A stretch of 64,000 nucleotides of DNA from Pseudomonadales bacterium. GTDB lineage: Bacteria; Pseudomonadota; Gammaproteobacteria; Pseudomonadales; Pseudohongiellaceae. Positions 54,787 to 62,886 of the stretch are shown here, one piece after another (position 1 is the stretch's first letter; each line of letters begins with the position of its first letter). The DNA is taken from positions 1 to 64,000 of the forward strand of contig JAJDVS010000103.1 in the NCBI GenBank assembly GCA_022825945.1, given 5' to 3'. The position numbers and the translations under genes are program-made. Under the pieces are notes generated by a model. That model was not told the origin of the DNA. It ran no database searches and saw nothing but the letters and a program-made list of their open reading frames with translations.

Positions 54787-57009
54787 GCTTCAATGAGGCC
54801 GCCGCCCGAGGGCGGCGGATATGCGACTGGGTTGCACAAATACCAACAGATTCAAGCGACGCTTCAATGAGGCCGCCGCCCGAGGGCGGCGGATATCGGT
54901 CATCAGCGGATTTGGCGAGACTCAACAACGCGCCGCTTCAATGAGGCCGCCGCCCGAGGGCGGCGGATATCTCCCTGTGCGCGTGAAACTCGACGGACGC
55001 GCCGGAGCTTCAATGAGGCCGCCGCCCGAGGGCGGCGGATATGCCTCGTGGCACGGCGTACGGCATCAAATTCCCCCTGCTTCAATGAGGCCGCCGCCCG
55101 AGGGCGGCGGATATGTGCGCTGTTTCGGGCGAATGATTGGGAAATTGTCGCTTCAATGAGGCCGCCGCCCGAGGGCGGCGGATATCTTGGAGCGCGAGTA
55201 CGGCATGCCTTTGCTTAGTGAGCTTCAATGAGGCCGCCGCCCGAGGGCGGCGGATATGGTTCAACTCGCCGAACACTACCGATTCCATTCCGAAGCTTCA
55301 ATGAGGCCGCCGCCCGAGGGCGGCGGATATAAAAAAGGAATACCTAGTAGTAAAAGACTACGGACGGCTTCAATGAGGCCGCCGCCCGAGGGCGGCGGAT
55401 ATCAGACAGGAATAATACTAAATTACCACGAATGCGTTGCTTCAATGAGGCCGCCGCCCGAGGGCGGCGGATATGCCCGTGATCGTTGACGCGTCATCGT
55501 CCTGAGTATGCTTCAATGAGGCCGCCGCCCGAGGGCGGCGGATATACCCAGCCGTCGCGAACAGATATGGGCGCACGTGGGGCTTCAATGAGGCCGCCGC
55601 CCGAGGGCGGCGGATATAAGCTGGTTGCTCGCGTTGCCGCGGTCCACCAGCGAGCTTCAATGAGGCCGCCGCCCGAGGGCGGCGGATATCATCCTCCATT
55701 TCATTGATCGCGTCCTCGATTGAGTCGTCCACCAGCGAGCTTCAATGAGGCCGCCGCCCGAGGGCGGCGGATATGCGCGACTGGCGGGCCAGAATCACCA
55801 CCTACGGGCCGGCTTCAATGAGGCCGCCGCCCGAGGGCGGCGGATATCCACGGGAACAGCGACCTACGAGATTCCGTGGACGGTGCTTCAATGAGGCCGC
55901 CGCCCGAGGGCGGCGGATATCCAGGTCAACGGACCTTTCGCGCCCTTGCTCCTGTTGCTTCAATGAGGCCGCCGCCCGAGGGCGGCGGATATTCGCGAGA
56001 ACCGTGCCCACCCCTTGCAATATGAGCTGCTTCAATGAGGCCGCCGCCCGAGGGCGGCGGATATATCCCACGGATTTGGCAACAGAATCCACGGAAGGCC
56101 AGGCTTCAATGAGGCCGCCGCCCGAGGGCGGCGGATATCGGTTGAATTTATTCCGCTTCATTGTCGGTCTCTTCGCTTCAATGAGGCCGCCGCCCGAGGG
56201 CGGCGGATATGGCGTCGTCGAAAATGGAGAGCCTGTGGCACGAACTGCTTCAATGAGGCCGCCGCCCGAGGGCGGCGGATATCAGGTCTTGGCCAACGAG
56301 GAGGGCGAGGCCGCGATCGCGCTTCAATGAGGCCGCCGCCCGAGGGCGGCGGATATCTCATAGGTCATGGGCACCCCGGCATCCAGCGCGGTGCTTCAAT
56401 GAGGCCGCCGCCCGAGGGCGGCGGATATGTGCGGATTCCGGGTCTTTCCAACGATGAGCTTCTGGCTTCAATGAGGCCGCCGCCCGAGGGCGGCGGATAT
56501 CGTGGCATCGGATGGCACCAGCACCGTGGTCCTGACGCTTCAATGAGGCCGCCGCCCGAGGGCGGCGGATATACCGTCGTGATTCCCGCGAATCTCTACA
56601 CATCGTACGTGCTTCAATGAGGCCGCCGCCCGAGGGCGGCGGATATGTGTCAACCATTTTTCTGCGTTGTTGCACTTTGCTAGCTTCAATGAGGCCGCCG
56701 CCCGAGGGCGGCGGATATTCCAACAATGGAGGATTGGATCAATGACGAATAAATGCTTCAATGAGGCCGCCGCCCGAGGGCGGCGGATATTCATGGTTTT
56801 GGCTATGGACGCATCACACGCGTATGTGCTTCAATGAGGCCGCCGCCCGAGGGCGGCGGATATATGAAATCGCCCGCGCAACGCTCGAAAGCGCGAATCT
56901 CGCTTCAATGAGGCCGCCGCCCGAGGGCGGCGGATATCGTCGTGCTGGTGGACGGCACGACATCCAAATACCTGCTTCAATGAGGCCGCCGCCCGAGGGC
57001 GGCGGATAT
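54787..57009 (-). CRISPR. CRISPR array, 31 repeats and 30 spacers, type I-G
   Basis: Thirty-one 36-bp repeats, identical as far as I can read, beginning GCTTCAATGAGG and ending GGCGGCGGATAT on the plus strand, with an 8-bp perfect palindromic stem (CCGCCGCC/GGCGGCGG) around CGAG. Spacers are 35-38 bp except one of 49 bp (55690-55738). Read on the minus strand the repeat ends ATTGAAGC, the usual crRNA 5' handle, so crRNAs are made right to left from a leader at 57010-57210 beside cas2, and the newest spacers are on the right. The leftmost (oldest) repeat at 54787 shows no decay. The trailer to the cupin start (54679-54786) holds nothing recognisable. Confidence 0.98.
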
Positions 57010-57210
57010 GGCGCTCGCGCAAGGCGAACTGTGCCAACGGCTCCCAAGCGCGTTTGCGAGAGCCGCGAGCAATAATAGCCTGTTGACTGGTAGTGGCGCC
57101 AATCCGCCGCCGGCCAAGCGTACAACTTCATGTTTTTACGGAACATTGTGGACCACGAGCAGTTCCCGGGGTTTTCGCCGCCACTCGGCCTCTCGTCTCC
57201 GAGCGGCAGT
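57010..57210 (-). promoter_or_regulatory. CRISPR leader
   Basis: The 201 bases between the newest repeat and the cas2 stop, in leader position for a minus-strand array. It contains an imperfect inverted repeat (GCCACTCGG at 57179-57187, then CCGAGCGGC at 57198-57206), possibly the cas2 transcript end. No clear -10/-35 could be fixed. There is no open frame of note. Confidence 0.6.
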
Positions 57211-57510
57211 TCAAACGATGACCACTTCCCGCTTGACCGGAGAAACGCTTTTCTTCCCCAGTGACACGATTCGCGGCTCAAGCCATTCCGCGGTTCCCAC
57301 ATCGATGATCACTATATGGTCAGCGGTATGGTGGATCAATTCATCGCAATCCGCCAGCAGTTGCGCGTAGCGCGTACTTGTCAACTGGCACTGGAACACG
57401 GAGAGTTGGACCCATTCCCCGTATCCCTGCATCATCCTGTAGATCTTGCGCCAGCGCTTGTTGTCCGCGATGTCGTAGACCACAAAATAGATTTTTTCCT
57501 GGTCTCGCAA
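57211..57510 (-). CDS. cas2: CRISPR adaptation protein Cas2
   Basis: A 99-residue Cas2, which dimerises between two Cas1 dimers to measure and integrate spacers. [14 protein letters not shown] near the N-terminus has the conserved Asp13, and [15 protein letters not shown] is the usual strand-helix motif. The start is taken as TTG at 57510, with GGAG eight bases before it; a longer TTG start at 57549 is possible. It lies 42 bases after the Cas4-Cas1 stop on the same strand and directly before the leader. Confidence 0.93.
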   Translation of the reverse strand: MRDQEKIYFVVYDIADNKRWRKIYRMMQGYGEWVQLSVFQCQLTSTRYAQLLADCDELIHHTADHIVIIDVGTAEWLEPRIVSLGKKSVSPVKREVVIV

Positions 57511-57552
57511 TTTCCGGTCTCCTCGTTCGATCAAGTCCCGCCCGCGCAAACG

Positions 57553-59334
57553 TCATCGTGTCAGAAAGTTGGGGTATTCCGGAATTTCGCCGAGCAGGTA
57601 GCGCGCCAGCAACCTGGCCTGCATTTCGAACAGACGGCGATACTCGACCGCATAGCCAAATAGCGGGTGAGTCACTTCCTGGTCCAGGCGGCGTTCGAAT
57701 ATGGCGATGAATCGCTTGCGGCCCTTGTCCGTCAGGTTCACTCCGACCGGAGTTTCGATGAAATCCGATCTGTCGATTTCTCCGTTATTGATCGCGGTGA
57801 TGACGGACGAATCCACTATCAGCGAGCGGAAAGGCTCCATCATGTCCAGCGCCAGCGCGGGACGGCCATAGCGCGGCTGGTGGAAGAATCCGCGAAACGG
57901 GTCGAAGCCGACCGCGGAAAGAGCGACCACGAACGAGCGGGTCAGCATGGAGTAGCCGAAGGAAAGCATGGCATTGACCGGGTCGGTCGGCGGCCGCCGG
58001 TTGCGGCCGTCCATGTTGAATTGCAATTCCGAATCGCCCGTTTGCTTGAGCATTTTGGGGAAAGCCTGGAAGTAATGCGCAGCCGCGGCGCCTTCGAGGC
58101 CGAGCAAGGATTCGATGCTCGCGGCTGTGCCGACTTCGTTCGACAATAACTTCATACTTCGCAGCGCCGGCGCCGCTCCCTCCTTGTCCGTCCAGTTTCT
58201 GCGCAGCAGCACCCGGCCGTTTCTGATCTTCGCCCGCACCCAGCCTTTCGCCAGCCGCAGGCAGGCGGCATCGTCGAAGGAGCTTCGATATTGCGCCGTT
58301 CTCAGTTCCACGTTCGAGTGTCCCGCGCCCATGGAGTGGCCGAGGAACCAGCCTCCGTAAGACTGCCAGGTTATGGGAATCTCGCGCCGCATCAACTCGT
58401 GCAAGGTCGGCGTGGTGACGTAGACATTGCCCATGAGAACCAGTTGCGACACTTCCGCGAGCCGCGCATATACCGGCTCCTCTTCATCCAGCGTGATGGC
58501 CAGCCGGTTGCCCTGCTTGGCCACTTTCGCCCGATTCGCCTGCACGTAGACCGGCAAGGCGTGCGCGCGGCGCACTGCGATGGGACGCACCTCGGCGCCG
58601 CCGGCCCGCAGCAGGTTCACCTCGTCCGGCAGGCAAATGCCTACCAGGGAGCACCGATTGCACTTGGGGCTGTTTTGCAGCGGCGGGGGAATCTGTCCGC
58701 CTTCGACCACCGAGCGCAATGCGCCTATGGATTGTTTCGTCAGCAGCCGCAGGGATTCGTCGAACGGCACCTTCACTCGCTCCCTGGAACCGGCGAAGTA
58801 CAAAATGCCCTCCGGGCAGCGATAGCCGTGTTCCTCCAGCAAGAGACCCTGGGCACAAAGCTGCACGCGCTCCGGGTCGTAGACTTTTTGCTTGATATGC
58901 GGGCGTTTGCCGCGTTTGTATTCCACCGGAACGACTTCGCCGCCGGGAGTCGGCTCGACCAGATCGATCTTCGCGACCAGGTCCAGTTTCGCGGAGGAGA
59001 GTTCGACGGAACGGGCGGGCTTGAGATCTTCCGGTTCCGTGTCCGAGTCAGGTTCAGGCAAAGGCTCGGACTTCTTGTCCACCCGCCGGTGAACGTGACG
59101 GCCTTCCACCGTGTCTTGAGAGTCGGCCCATTCCTTCTGCACCCATTCCAGATACGCCAGCCGCGGGCAGTAGACGAACTCATTGAGTATGCGCGCCGGG
59201 ATAAGCGGGCTTTCAGGGTGCTTGCCGACATCGAGCGGGAGAGAGAGTTGCAGCGGTGGGCTGTCGGACTCTTCGGTTTCACCGAGCAGGTGGTCCGGAA
59301 TGGGGCGGATCATTTCGGTGGGCATCGGCGGCAT
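57553..59334 (-). CDS. cas4-cas1: Cas4-Cas1 fusion protein
   Basis: A 593-residue fusion. The N-terminal Cas4 nuclease (about 45-240) has the iron-sulfur cysteines Cys56 (FVYCPRLA) and Cys225, Cys228, Cys234 (CNRCSLVGIC), and nuclease residues Asp124 and Glu138-Lys140 (VEYK). The C-terminal Cas1 integrase (about 245-593) has Glu414 (GLEGAAAAHYF), His485 (FFHQPRYGRPALALD) and Asp497/Glu500. The fusion is characteristic of type I-G (former I-U) systems, where the Cas4 part selects PAM-adjacent prespacers (TTN in the Geobacter system). The acidic linker at 90-110 is unusually charged. The catalytic residues look intact. Confidence 0.96.
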   Translation of the reverse strand: MPPMPTEMIRPIPDHLLGETEESDSPPLQLSLPLDVGKHPESPLIPARILNEFVYCPRLAYLEWVQKEWADSQDTVEGRHVHRRVDKKSEPLPEPDSDTEPEDLKPARSVELSSAKLDLVAKIDLVEPTPGGEVVPVEYKRGKRPHIKQKVYDPERVQLCAQGLLLEEHGYRCPEGILYFAGSRERVKVPFDESLRLLTKQSIGALRSVVEGGQIPPPLQNSPKCNRCSLVGICLPDEVNLLRAGGAEVRPIAVRRAHALPVYVQANRAKVAKQGNRLAITLDEEEPVYARLAEVSQLVLMGNVYVTTPTLHELMRREIPITWQSYGGWFLGHSMGAGHSNVELRTAQYRSSFDDAACLRLAKGWVRAKIRNGRVLLRRNWTDKEGAAPALRSMKLLSNEVGTAASIESLLGLEGAAAAHYFQAFPKMLKQTGDSELQFNMDGRNRRPPTDPVNAMLSFGYSMLTRSFVVALSAVGFDPFRGFFHQPRYGRPALALDMMEPFRSLIVDSSVITAINNGEIDRSDFIETPVGVNLTDKGRKRFIAIFERRLDQEVTHPLFGYAVEYRRLFEMQARLLARYLLGEIPEYPNFLTR

Positions 59335-59458
59335 GATCCCATTGTTTCAGGCCACACAGCATTCTATCGGCAGCTTCAGGCTTGGGCGCAGTGGGCCGGG
59401 CGACGAACAATGGGTATTCCCAAAAGCCAATGGCAAAGCGGACGTTCCATTTCGGGAT

Positions 59459-60388
59459 TCATGCGGTGTGGCGCCGTTTTCCCAGAATCTGACGAGCGCT
59501 CTCACATAGTGAGTTGATGGAAGATACGAGATGCGCCCTGAATCCGGCGTCTTCCACGGTCTTGCCCGCCATTGGCCGGGGAATAAACCGCTGGAGCGTT
59601 TCGAGGAAACTCCGGGAGCCGATGATTTCCTCGCATCCTTCGATAGTCTTGTCCAAAGCCGCAACGTACCGATCGGCGATTTTCCGTTCGACAGCCTTGC
59701 GGGCCGACCGGGCCGCCACGTCTTCGGGAGCGACGTTCCGCCCGAGAATCCACTCGATATCCCAGGCGTCCCGATATCGGGGGTACTCGCGAGTCGCCAC
59801 CGACAAGGGGAACGCGATCAATTTGTCGCTGCAAATATCTCCGACTGACGCGGCGCGGATGGGGAATGGCGCGAATCGGTCCTGAAGCATCGCGTGGCGA
59901 TGCCGGATCGCCGGATACACGATGTCCTCCGGCGCATGTACCCGCTTGTCGATCTCGATTTTGATACGTTGCGTGCCAAGGCCCCGTGTTTTCCCGGCAG
60001 GTCGCGTAACCACTCGCGCGACCCAGCGATCCACCTCTCGCTCGCGGCGACGATCGTTCGGTTGAAATTGTCCGCGCGGTTTGACTTGAACCTCCAGTCC
60101 ATAGCCTCGTCCCAACCTTTCCCGCAGCACCGCTTCGATGTGAACGAGAAACTCGGGGCTGAAAGCCGAGCCTCCTGAAAAATGCAGGTCTTCGCTGAAC
60201 CTCGCGCCGCCGTAGCAAAGCCTGAGGCAGGTGCCGCCCTTGAAAGTCAAATGGCGCAAGATTCCCGCATCGTTCATCGCACCCAGAATTTCGAAGTGCA
60301 GAAGTTCCTTTTCGATGGCTGGGCGGCATCCCGCCAATCCCGGGTCGTCGCGGACAATATACGAAGCGACCGCCAGGAAATCAAGCAT
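59459..60388 (-). CDS. abiEii: AbiEii/AbiGii-family nucleotidyltransferase toxin
   Basis: A 309-residue nucleotidyltransferase of the type IV toxin family, which blocks growth on phage infection. The N-terminal motif is FKGGTCLRLCYGG (50-61) followed by RFSEDLHF (63-70); in most members this reads S-E-D-L-D-F, so the second metal-binding Asp is His here. A downstream KIEIDKR-like strand and the SVGDICSDKLIAF motif agree with the family. The start at 60388 lies within the last bases of the AbiEi gene, giving coupled translation. Activity is uncertain because of the substitution. Confidence 0.85.
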   Translation of the reverse strand: MLDFLAVASYIVRDDPGLAGCRPAIEKELLHFEILGAMNDAGILRHLTFKGGTCLRLCYGGARFSEDLHFSGGSAFSPEFLVHIEAVLRERLGRGYGLEVQVKPRGQFQPNDRRREREVDRWVARVVTRPAGKTRGLGTQRIKIEIDKRVHAPEDIVYPAIRHRHAMLQDRFAPFPIRAASVGDICSDKLIAFPLSVATREYPRYRDAWDIEWILGRNVAPEDVAARSARKAVERKIADRYVAALDKTIEGCEEIIGSRSFLETLQRFIPRPMAGKTVEDAGFRAHLVSSINSLCESARQILGKRRHTA

Positions 60389-60962
60389 TGGCCCGTTCCT
60401 GGATTCCCGCATGCCATTCCGCTACGACTTCCGCGTGAATTTCTTCGTCGACAAGATGCAAATTGCCGGGACGCACCCTGCGCAAGTCATCCAGGGCAAG
60501 TTTCGGGGAAGCGACCCGCAGGCCCAGCCTTTCGTCGAAAACCGTATCGCGCAGGATTTCCAGGTCGCCTCTTCTGGTGTGCGAAAATTCAATGTCGCCG
60601 TAACGAGTCGAATATTTTCCCGCGTTGCCCGTCGTCGCAATGAGATAAACCATGGGGACCTGGCTGATCGAGCCGAATTCCGCAAGAGCCGACTCGTAAC
60701 TCAAATAGCAGAACCGGCGGGGGCGGAGGTTCCGCACGATGTCGCCAATCACCGCGAGCCCCGGGTCCGGCAGCGCCCGGTTCACGAATACGCCTCGGGC
60801 GATTCTCTCAAGCAGCCCGGCCGAGACGATTCGCCGAATGCCCGCATTGAAGGTATTGGCATCGTCGGCCTCAAACAGAAGCCGCAGGCTCTGCGTGCCA
60901 ATGACCGGGAACTGACGGCCCGGCCCCAGCACGAGCACCCGGATTGCGTCCTTCAAAGTCAT
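60381..60962 (-). CDS. abiEi: AbiEi-type antitoxin/transcriptional regulator
   Basis: A 193-residue AbiEi-like protein: an N-terminal winged-helix part (FNAGIRRIVSAGLLERIARGVFVNRAL) for DNA binding and a C-terminal antitoxin domain (RRFCYLSYESALAEFGSISQVPMVYLIATTG). It probably autorepresses the pair and counteracts AbiEii. The ATG at 60962 is chosen over the longer frame because upstream bases are AT-rich non-coding sequence with a TAAAAT -10-like element on the minus strand near 61015. It overlaps abiEii by eight bases. Confidence 0.85.
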   Translation of the reverse strand: MTLKDAIRVLVLGPGRQFPVIGTQSLRLLFEADDANTFNAGIRRIVSAGLLERIARGVFVNRALPDPGLAVIGDIVRNLRPRRFCYLSYESALAEFGSISQVPMVYLIATTGNAGKYSTRYGDIEFSHTRRGDLEILRDTVFDERLGLRVASPKLALDDLRRVRPGNLHLVDEEIHAEVVAEWHAGIQERANA

Positions 60963-61062
60963 CGTCTGCCGCCGCCGGAAAGCTGTTCCAGAAATATTAT
61001 TAAAAATTACTATTTTATTCCATGTGCCGCGAACACCTCCGGGAACGAAACTTGCGACACCG

Positions 61063-61509
61063 TTAAGTCGGGTTGGTTTTGGCCTCGCGGGCAATTTCGC
61101 CGAAGTCTTCACAGGCGGCCTGAAAGACATTGCCCACTGCCCCGCCGCTATTGTCGCAACGCCCGTAAACGGAGTCGGCAAGCTCCATGAAATTCCACAT
61201 CAGACCGAGCGCCTCCCTGGCATCCGACTTTGCGACATACTCGGCGATGGCTTTGCGCAGGGAATCCAAATCGTCCGCAAAAGCTGGACTTTCGTCCCAC
61301 TCGACAATCCAGCCTGACCGGCACATGTCCGCCATTTGTTTCTGGACCTCCCGGGCCGCCTTAGCCGGACCCTTTGCGCCGGCAAGCTCAAGCCGGAGCA
61401 GGTTCTCGACCGCAGTGTCGTCGGCGGTGATCTCGATCAGCAATTGCGCCAACCGCCATGCGCCGAGAGTCTCCACATCTTCTGTCTTGAATGTCCTTTC
61501 CGTTGCCAC
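61063..61509 (-). CDS. DUF6880-like protein, apparently truncated
   Basis: A 148-residue protein resembling the N-terminal part of DUF6880 proteins (LGAWRLAQLLIEITADDTAVENLLRLELAGAKGP and DSVYGRCDNSGGAVGNVFQAACED). Family members I know are several hundred residues long, so the stop after AREAKTNPT suggests a truncated or minimal version. The start is uncertain: GTG at 61509 is plausible, with no ATG in frame nearby; the frame is open to 61566. It lies upstream of abiEi on the same strand. Function unknown. Confidence 0.55.
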   Translation of the reverse strand: MATERTFKTEDVETLGAWRLAQLLIEITADDTAVENLLRLELAGAKGPAKAAREVQKQMADMCRSGWIVEWDESPAFADDLDSLRKAIAEYVAKSDAREALGLMWNFMELADSVYGRCDNSGGAVGNVFQAACEDFGEIAREAKTNPT

Positions 61510-61683
61510 GTCACATTTTGCCCTAGGGGATTGTCCCAAATGGGTTGGGTCATTACAGTAGCCCAATTAATTGTTAAGCTGAGGCTTCGTCCATCGAATT
61601 GCCATATTTTGATTTGAGATCAGGCCGGGGCGTGACGAAACAGAAGATTACCGATAAGCTGGCTGCTGAAACCGAGAACGATC

Positions 61684-61893
61684 ATGTCGGACAACGAGCT
61701 AACGAAGGCCATCGAACAATGGCGCAGCCTGCCGATGGAGGAACGCCGGCGCCGGCATCTGGAGGCGATTCCGCGTCATGTAGCCAACTCCATGGCGATG
61801 GAGGGCGAGCCGGTGGACGAGGAATGGCTGCGGGAACGACTCGCCCGCCGCATTCGGCAACTCGGTATATTGAAACCTCCGTCGGCATCCTGA
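61684..61893 (+). CDS. Fic antitoxin (class I, VbhA-like inhibitory helix)
   Basis: A 69-residue charged helical protein. It carries SMAMEG at residues 36-41, exactly the (S/T)-x-x-x-E-(G/N) inhibitory motif by which class I Fic antitoxins push a glutamate into the Fic ATP site. The following gene is a Fic protein lacking such a motif of its own, which supports the pairing. Its 3' end overlaps fic by 70 bases in another frame. Confidence 0.7.
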   Translation: MSDNELTKAIEQWRSLPMEERRRRHLEAIPRHVANSMAMEGEPVDEEWLRERLARRIRQLGILKPPSAS

Positions 61894-62435
61894 GCTATCA
61901 GGAACTCGCCCCTTTGTTGGCTGAGCGAGTAGAAGATGCCGAGATCGAAATTCTGGAGAGAAAATTCACGGACGTTCCTATCTGGGAACTGCTACTGCGA
62001 CTTCATAAGCGGATTTGCGCTGATCTTATCCCGGAGATAGCCGGACGCTGGCGTCTTCGGAATGTTCAAGTGGGTTCGCATGAAGCGCCGCCGTACGAGC
62101 AGGTTCCTGTTCTGATGCACAACTACGTTGCAGACCTTGATGCGAGATTGGCAAGTCTCGCGGACGCCCGCGGCGACGAGGTTATCAACGTCCTTACATT
62201 CGCCGAAGGACAGTTGCTGCACATCCATCCGTTCGACGATTTCAACGGTCGTGTCTCGCGCCTGTTCCTCATCGAACTGCTGTACCGATTGGAACTGCCG
62301 GTGATCGACCCTGCTGCCGCTTCGAAGGAGGAAATTAGGAGCTACTTCGAAGCCTTGCAGGCATACGACCAGCGCGACCCGCGTCCGTTGGTCGAGATAT
62401 GGCGGTACCGCATAGAGCAGAGCGGTTCTCGGTGA
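61824..62435 (+). CDS. fic: Fic-domain protein (AMPylation toxin)
   Basis: A 203-residue Fic enzyme predicted to transfer AMP, or another nucleotide moiety, to a target protein. The catalytic loop is HPFDDFNGR (135-143): catalytic His, metal-binding Asp and anion-binding N-G-R are present; Phe replaces the usual Gly before Asn, a variation seen in other Fic proteins. The ATG at 61824 lies inside the antitoxin gene; a later non-ATG start near 61880 cannot be excluded. Together with the antitoxin this is a toxin-antitoxin cassette placed between the two halves of the CRISPR locus. Confidence 0.82.
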   Translation: MAAGTTRPPHSATRYIETSVGILSYQELAPLLAERVEDAEIEILERKFTDVPIWELLLRLHKRICADLIPEIAGRWRLRNVQVGSHEAPPYEQVPVLMHNYVADLDARLASLADARGDEVINVLTFAEGQLLHIHPFDDFNGRVSRLFLIELLYRLELPVIDPAAASKEEIRSYFEALQAYDQRDPRPLVEIWRYRIEQSGSR

Positions 62436-62471
62436 CATACGTCCTTCTGATTCGAGTCACAACCAACCCTT

Positions 62472-62559
62472 TGCAATGAGGCCGAGGCCGGCGGCCTCGG
62501 AGCGGGCTGTAGTTGGAGCGAAAGCACTTGCCTAACCGCGTCTATTCTTCAATGAGGCC
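62472..62559 (-). ncRNA. Putative crRNA-like regulatory RNA (CreR/CreA type) with two pseudo-repeats
   Basis: Read on the minus strand: a partial repeat GGCCTCATTGAAG (62559-62547, identical to the last part of the array repeat up to its final base), a 41-nt pseudo-spacer (62545-62505), then a second pseudo-repeat with an 8-bp stem CCGAGGCC/GGCCTCGG (62500-62493 with 62489-62482), loop GCC, followed by CCTCATTG. The array repeat has stem CCGCCGCC/GGCGGCGG: sequence changed on both arms, pairing kept. The pseudo-spacer 5' end matches the cas3-side promoter start (62664-62682). The leading pseudo-repeat lacks its stem, and no promoter was confidently identified, so transcription and processing are inferred. 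Confidence 0.6.
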
Positions 62560-62628
62560 AATTCGTGATCGTGGACTACTACATGCATTGGGCAATTCCG
62601 AATGTTCGTAAGTCGCGACTTTTTCTGC

Positions 62629-62656
62629 TTGACTTCCTGAATCCAGCATCCATAAT
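62629..62656 (+). promoter_or_regulatory. Predicted sigma-70 promoter for the cas3-side operon
   Basis: TTGACT (62629-62634), a 16-base spacer and CATAAT (62651-62656), each one base from consensus. The start of transcription should be near 62663. It faces the small gene at 62707 and cas3 at 62887. The region is AT-richer than its surroundings. Confidence 0.7.
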
Positions 62657-62660
62657 GCAC

Positions 62661-62682
62661 TTTATAGAAGTGGTGATGCAAG
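62661..62682 (+). promoter_or_regulatory. Predicted Cascade target: TTT PAM plus 19-nt match to the pseudo-spacer
   Basis: TTT (62661-62663) is followed by ATAGAAGTGGTGATGCAAG, compared with the pseudo-spacer start ATAGACGCGGTTAGGCAAG: 15 of 19 identical, mismatches at 6, 8, 12 and 14. Positions 6 and 12 are flipped out in type I crRNA-DNA duplexes and do not count. Matching stops after position 19, as expected for a repressing rather than cleaving guide. TTN is the PAM reported for a type I-U/I-G system with a Cas4-Cas1 fusion. Confidence 0.6.
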
Positions 62683-62706
62683 AAATTTTTGAGAGGCGTA
62701 CGCAAA

Positions 62707-62880
62707 ATGAAGAAGCTATGCGAGTCAACCAAGATCAGTGTAACCAAAATTGAATCAGTGGTTGTCGAAATTGTGCGCACGGTATCTGCATATCGACCTC
62801 CATCGGCGGATGCACAGACCAAGGAGAAGGATGTGCTCTTGATTGACCGCTTTGATCGAGAAGGTAGTAAGCGAGGATAG
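62707..62880 (+). CDS. Small protein gene directly upstream of cas3 (possible CreT-like or operon leader)
   Basis: A 57-residue frame starting MKKLCESTKISVTKIESVV and ending DRFDREGSKRG, with GAGAGG ten bases upstream. It is the first frame after the predicted promoter, and its stop lies six bases before the cas3 ATG, fitting an operon. I recognise no family. It could be a small component of the cas3 operon, a leader peptide, or a toxin held off by the neighbouring crRNA-like RNA. Codon use is less GC-rich than in neighbouring genes, so it may also be non-coding. Confidence 0.4.
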   Translation: MKKLCESTKISVTKIESVVVEIVRTVSAYRPPSADAQTKEKDVLLIDRFDREGSKRG

Positions 62881-62886
62881 CAGCGA

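Noticed and set aside
54821-57075. Long open frames across the CRISPR array on both strands (repeated ASMRPPPEGGGY and IRRPRAAASLK)
   Set aside because: They are translations of the 36-bp repeat, which is free of stops in several frames; not proteins.
59347-59664. A 105-codon minus-strand frame between abiEii and cas4-cas1
   Set aside because: Most of it overlaps the end of abiEii in another frame and it has no recognisable domain; the remaining about 120 bases look like simple intergenic sequence.
59846-59860. GACGCGG match to the pseudo-spacer inside abiEii
   Set aside because: Only seven bases match and it lies inside a coding region, not at a promoter; expected by chance in GC-rich DNA.
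62565-62753. A 62-codon frame starting GTG upstream of cas3
   Set aside because: It runs straight through the predicted promoter and the pseudo-spacer target, has no ribosome-binding site and overlaps the better-placed frame at 62707.
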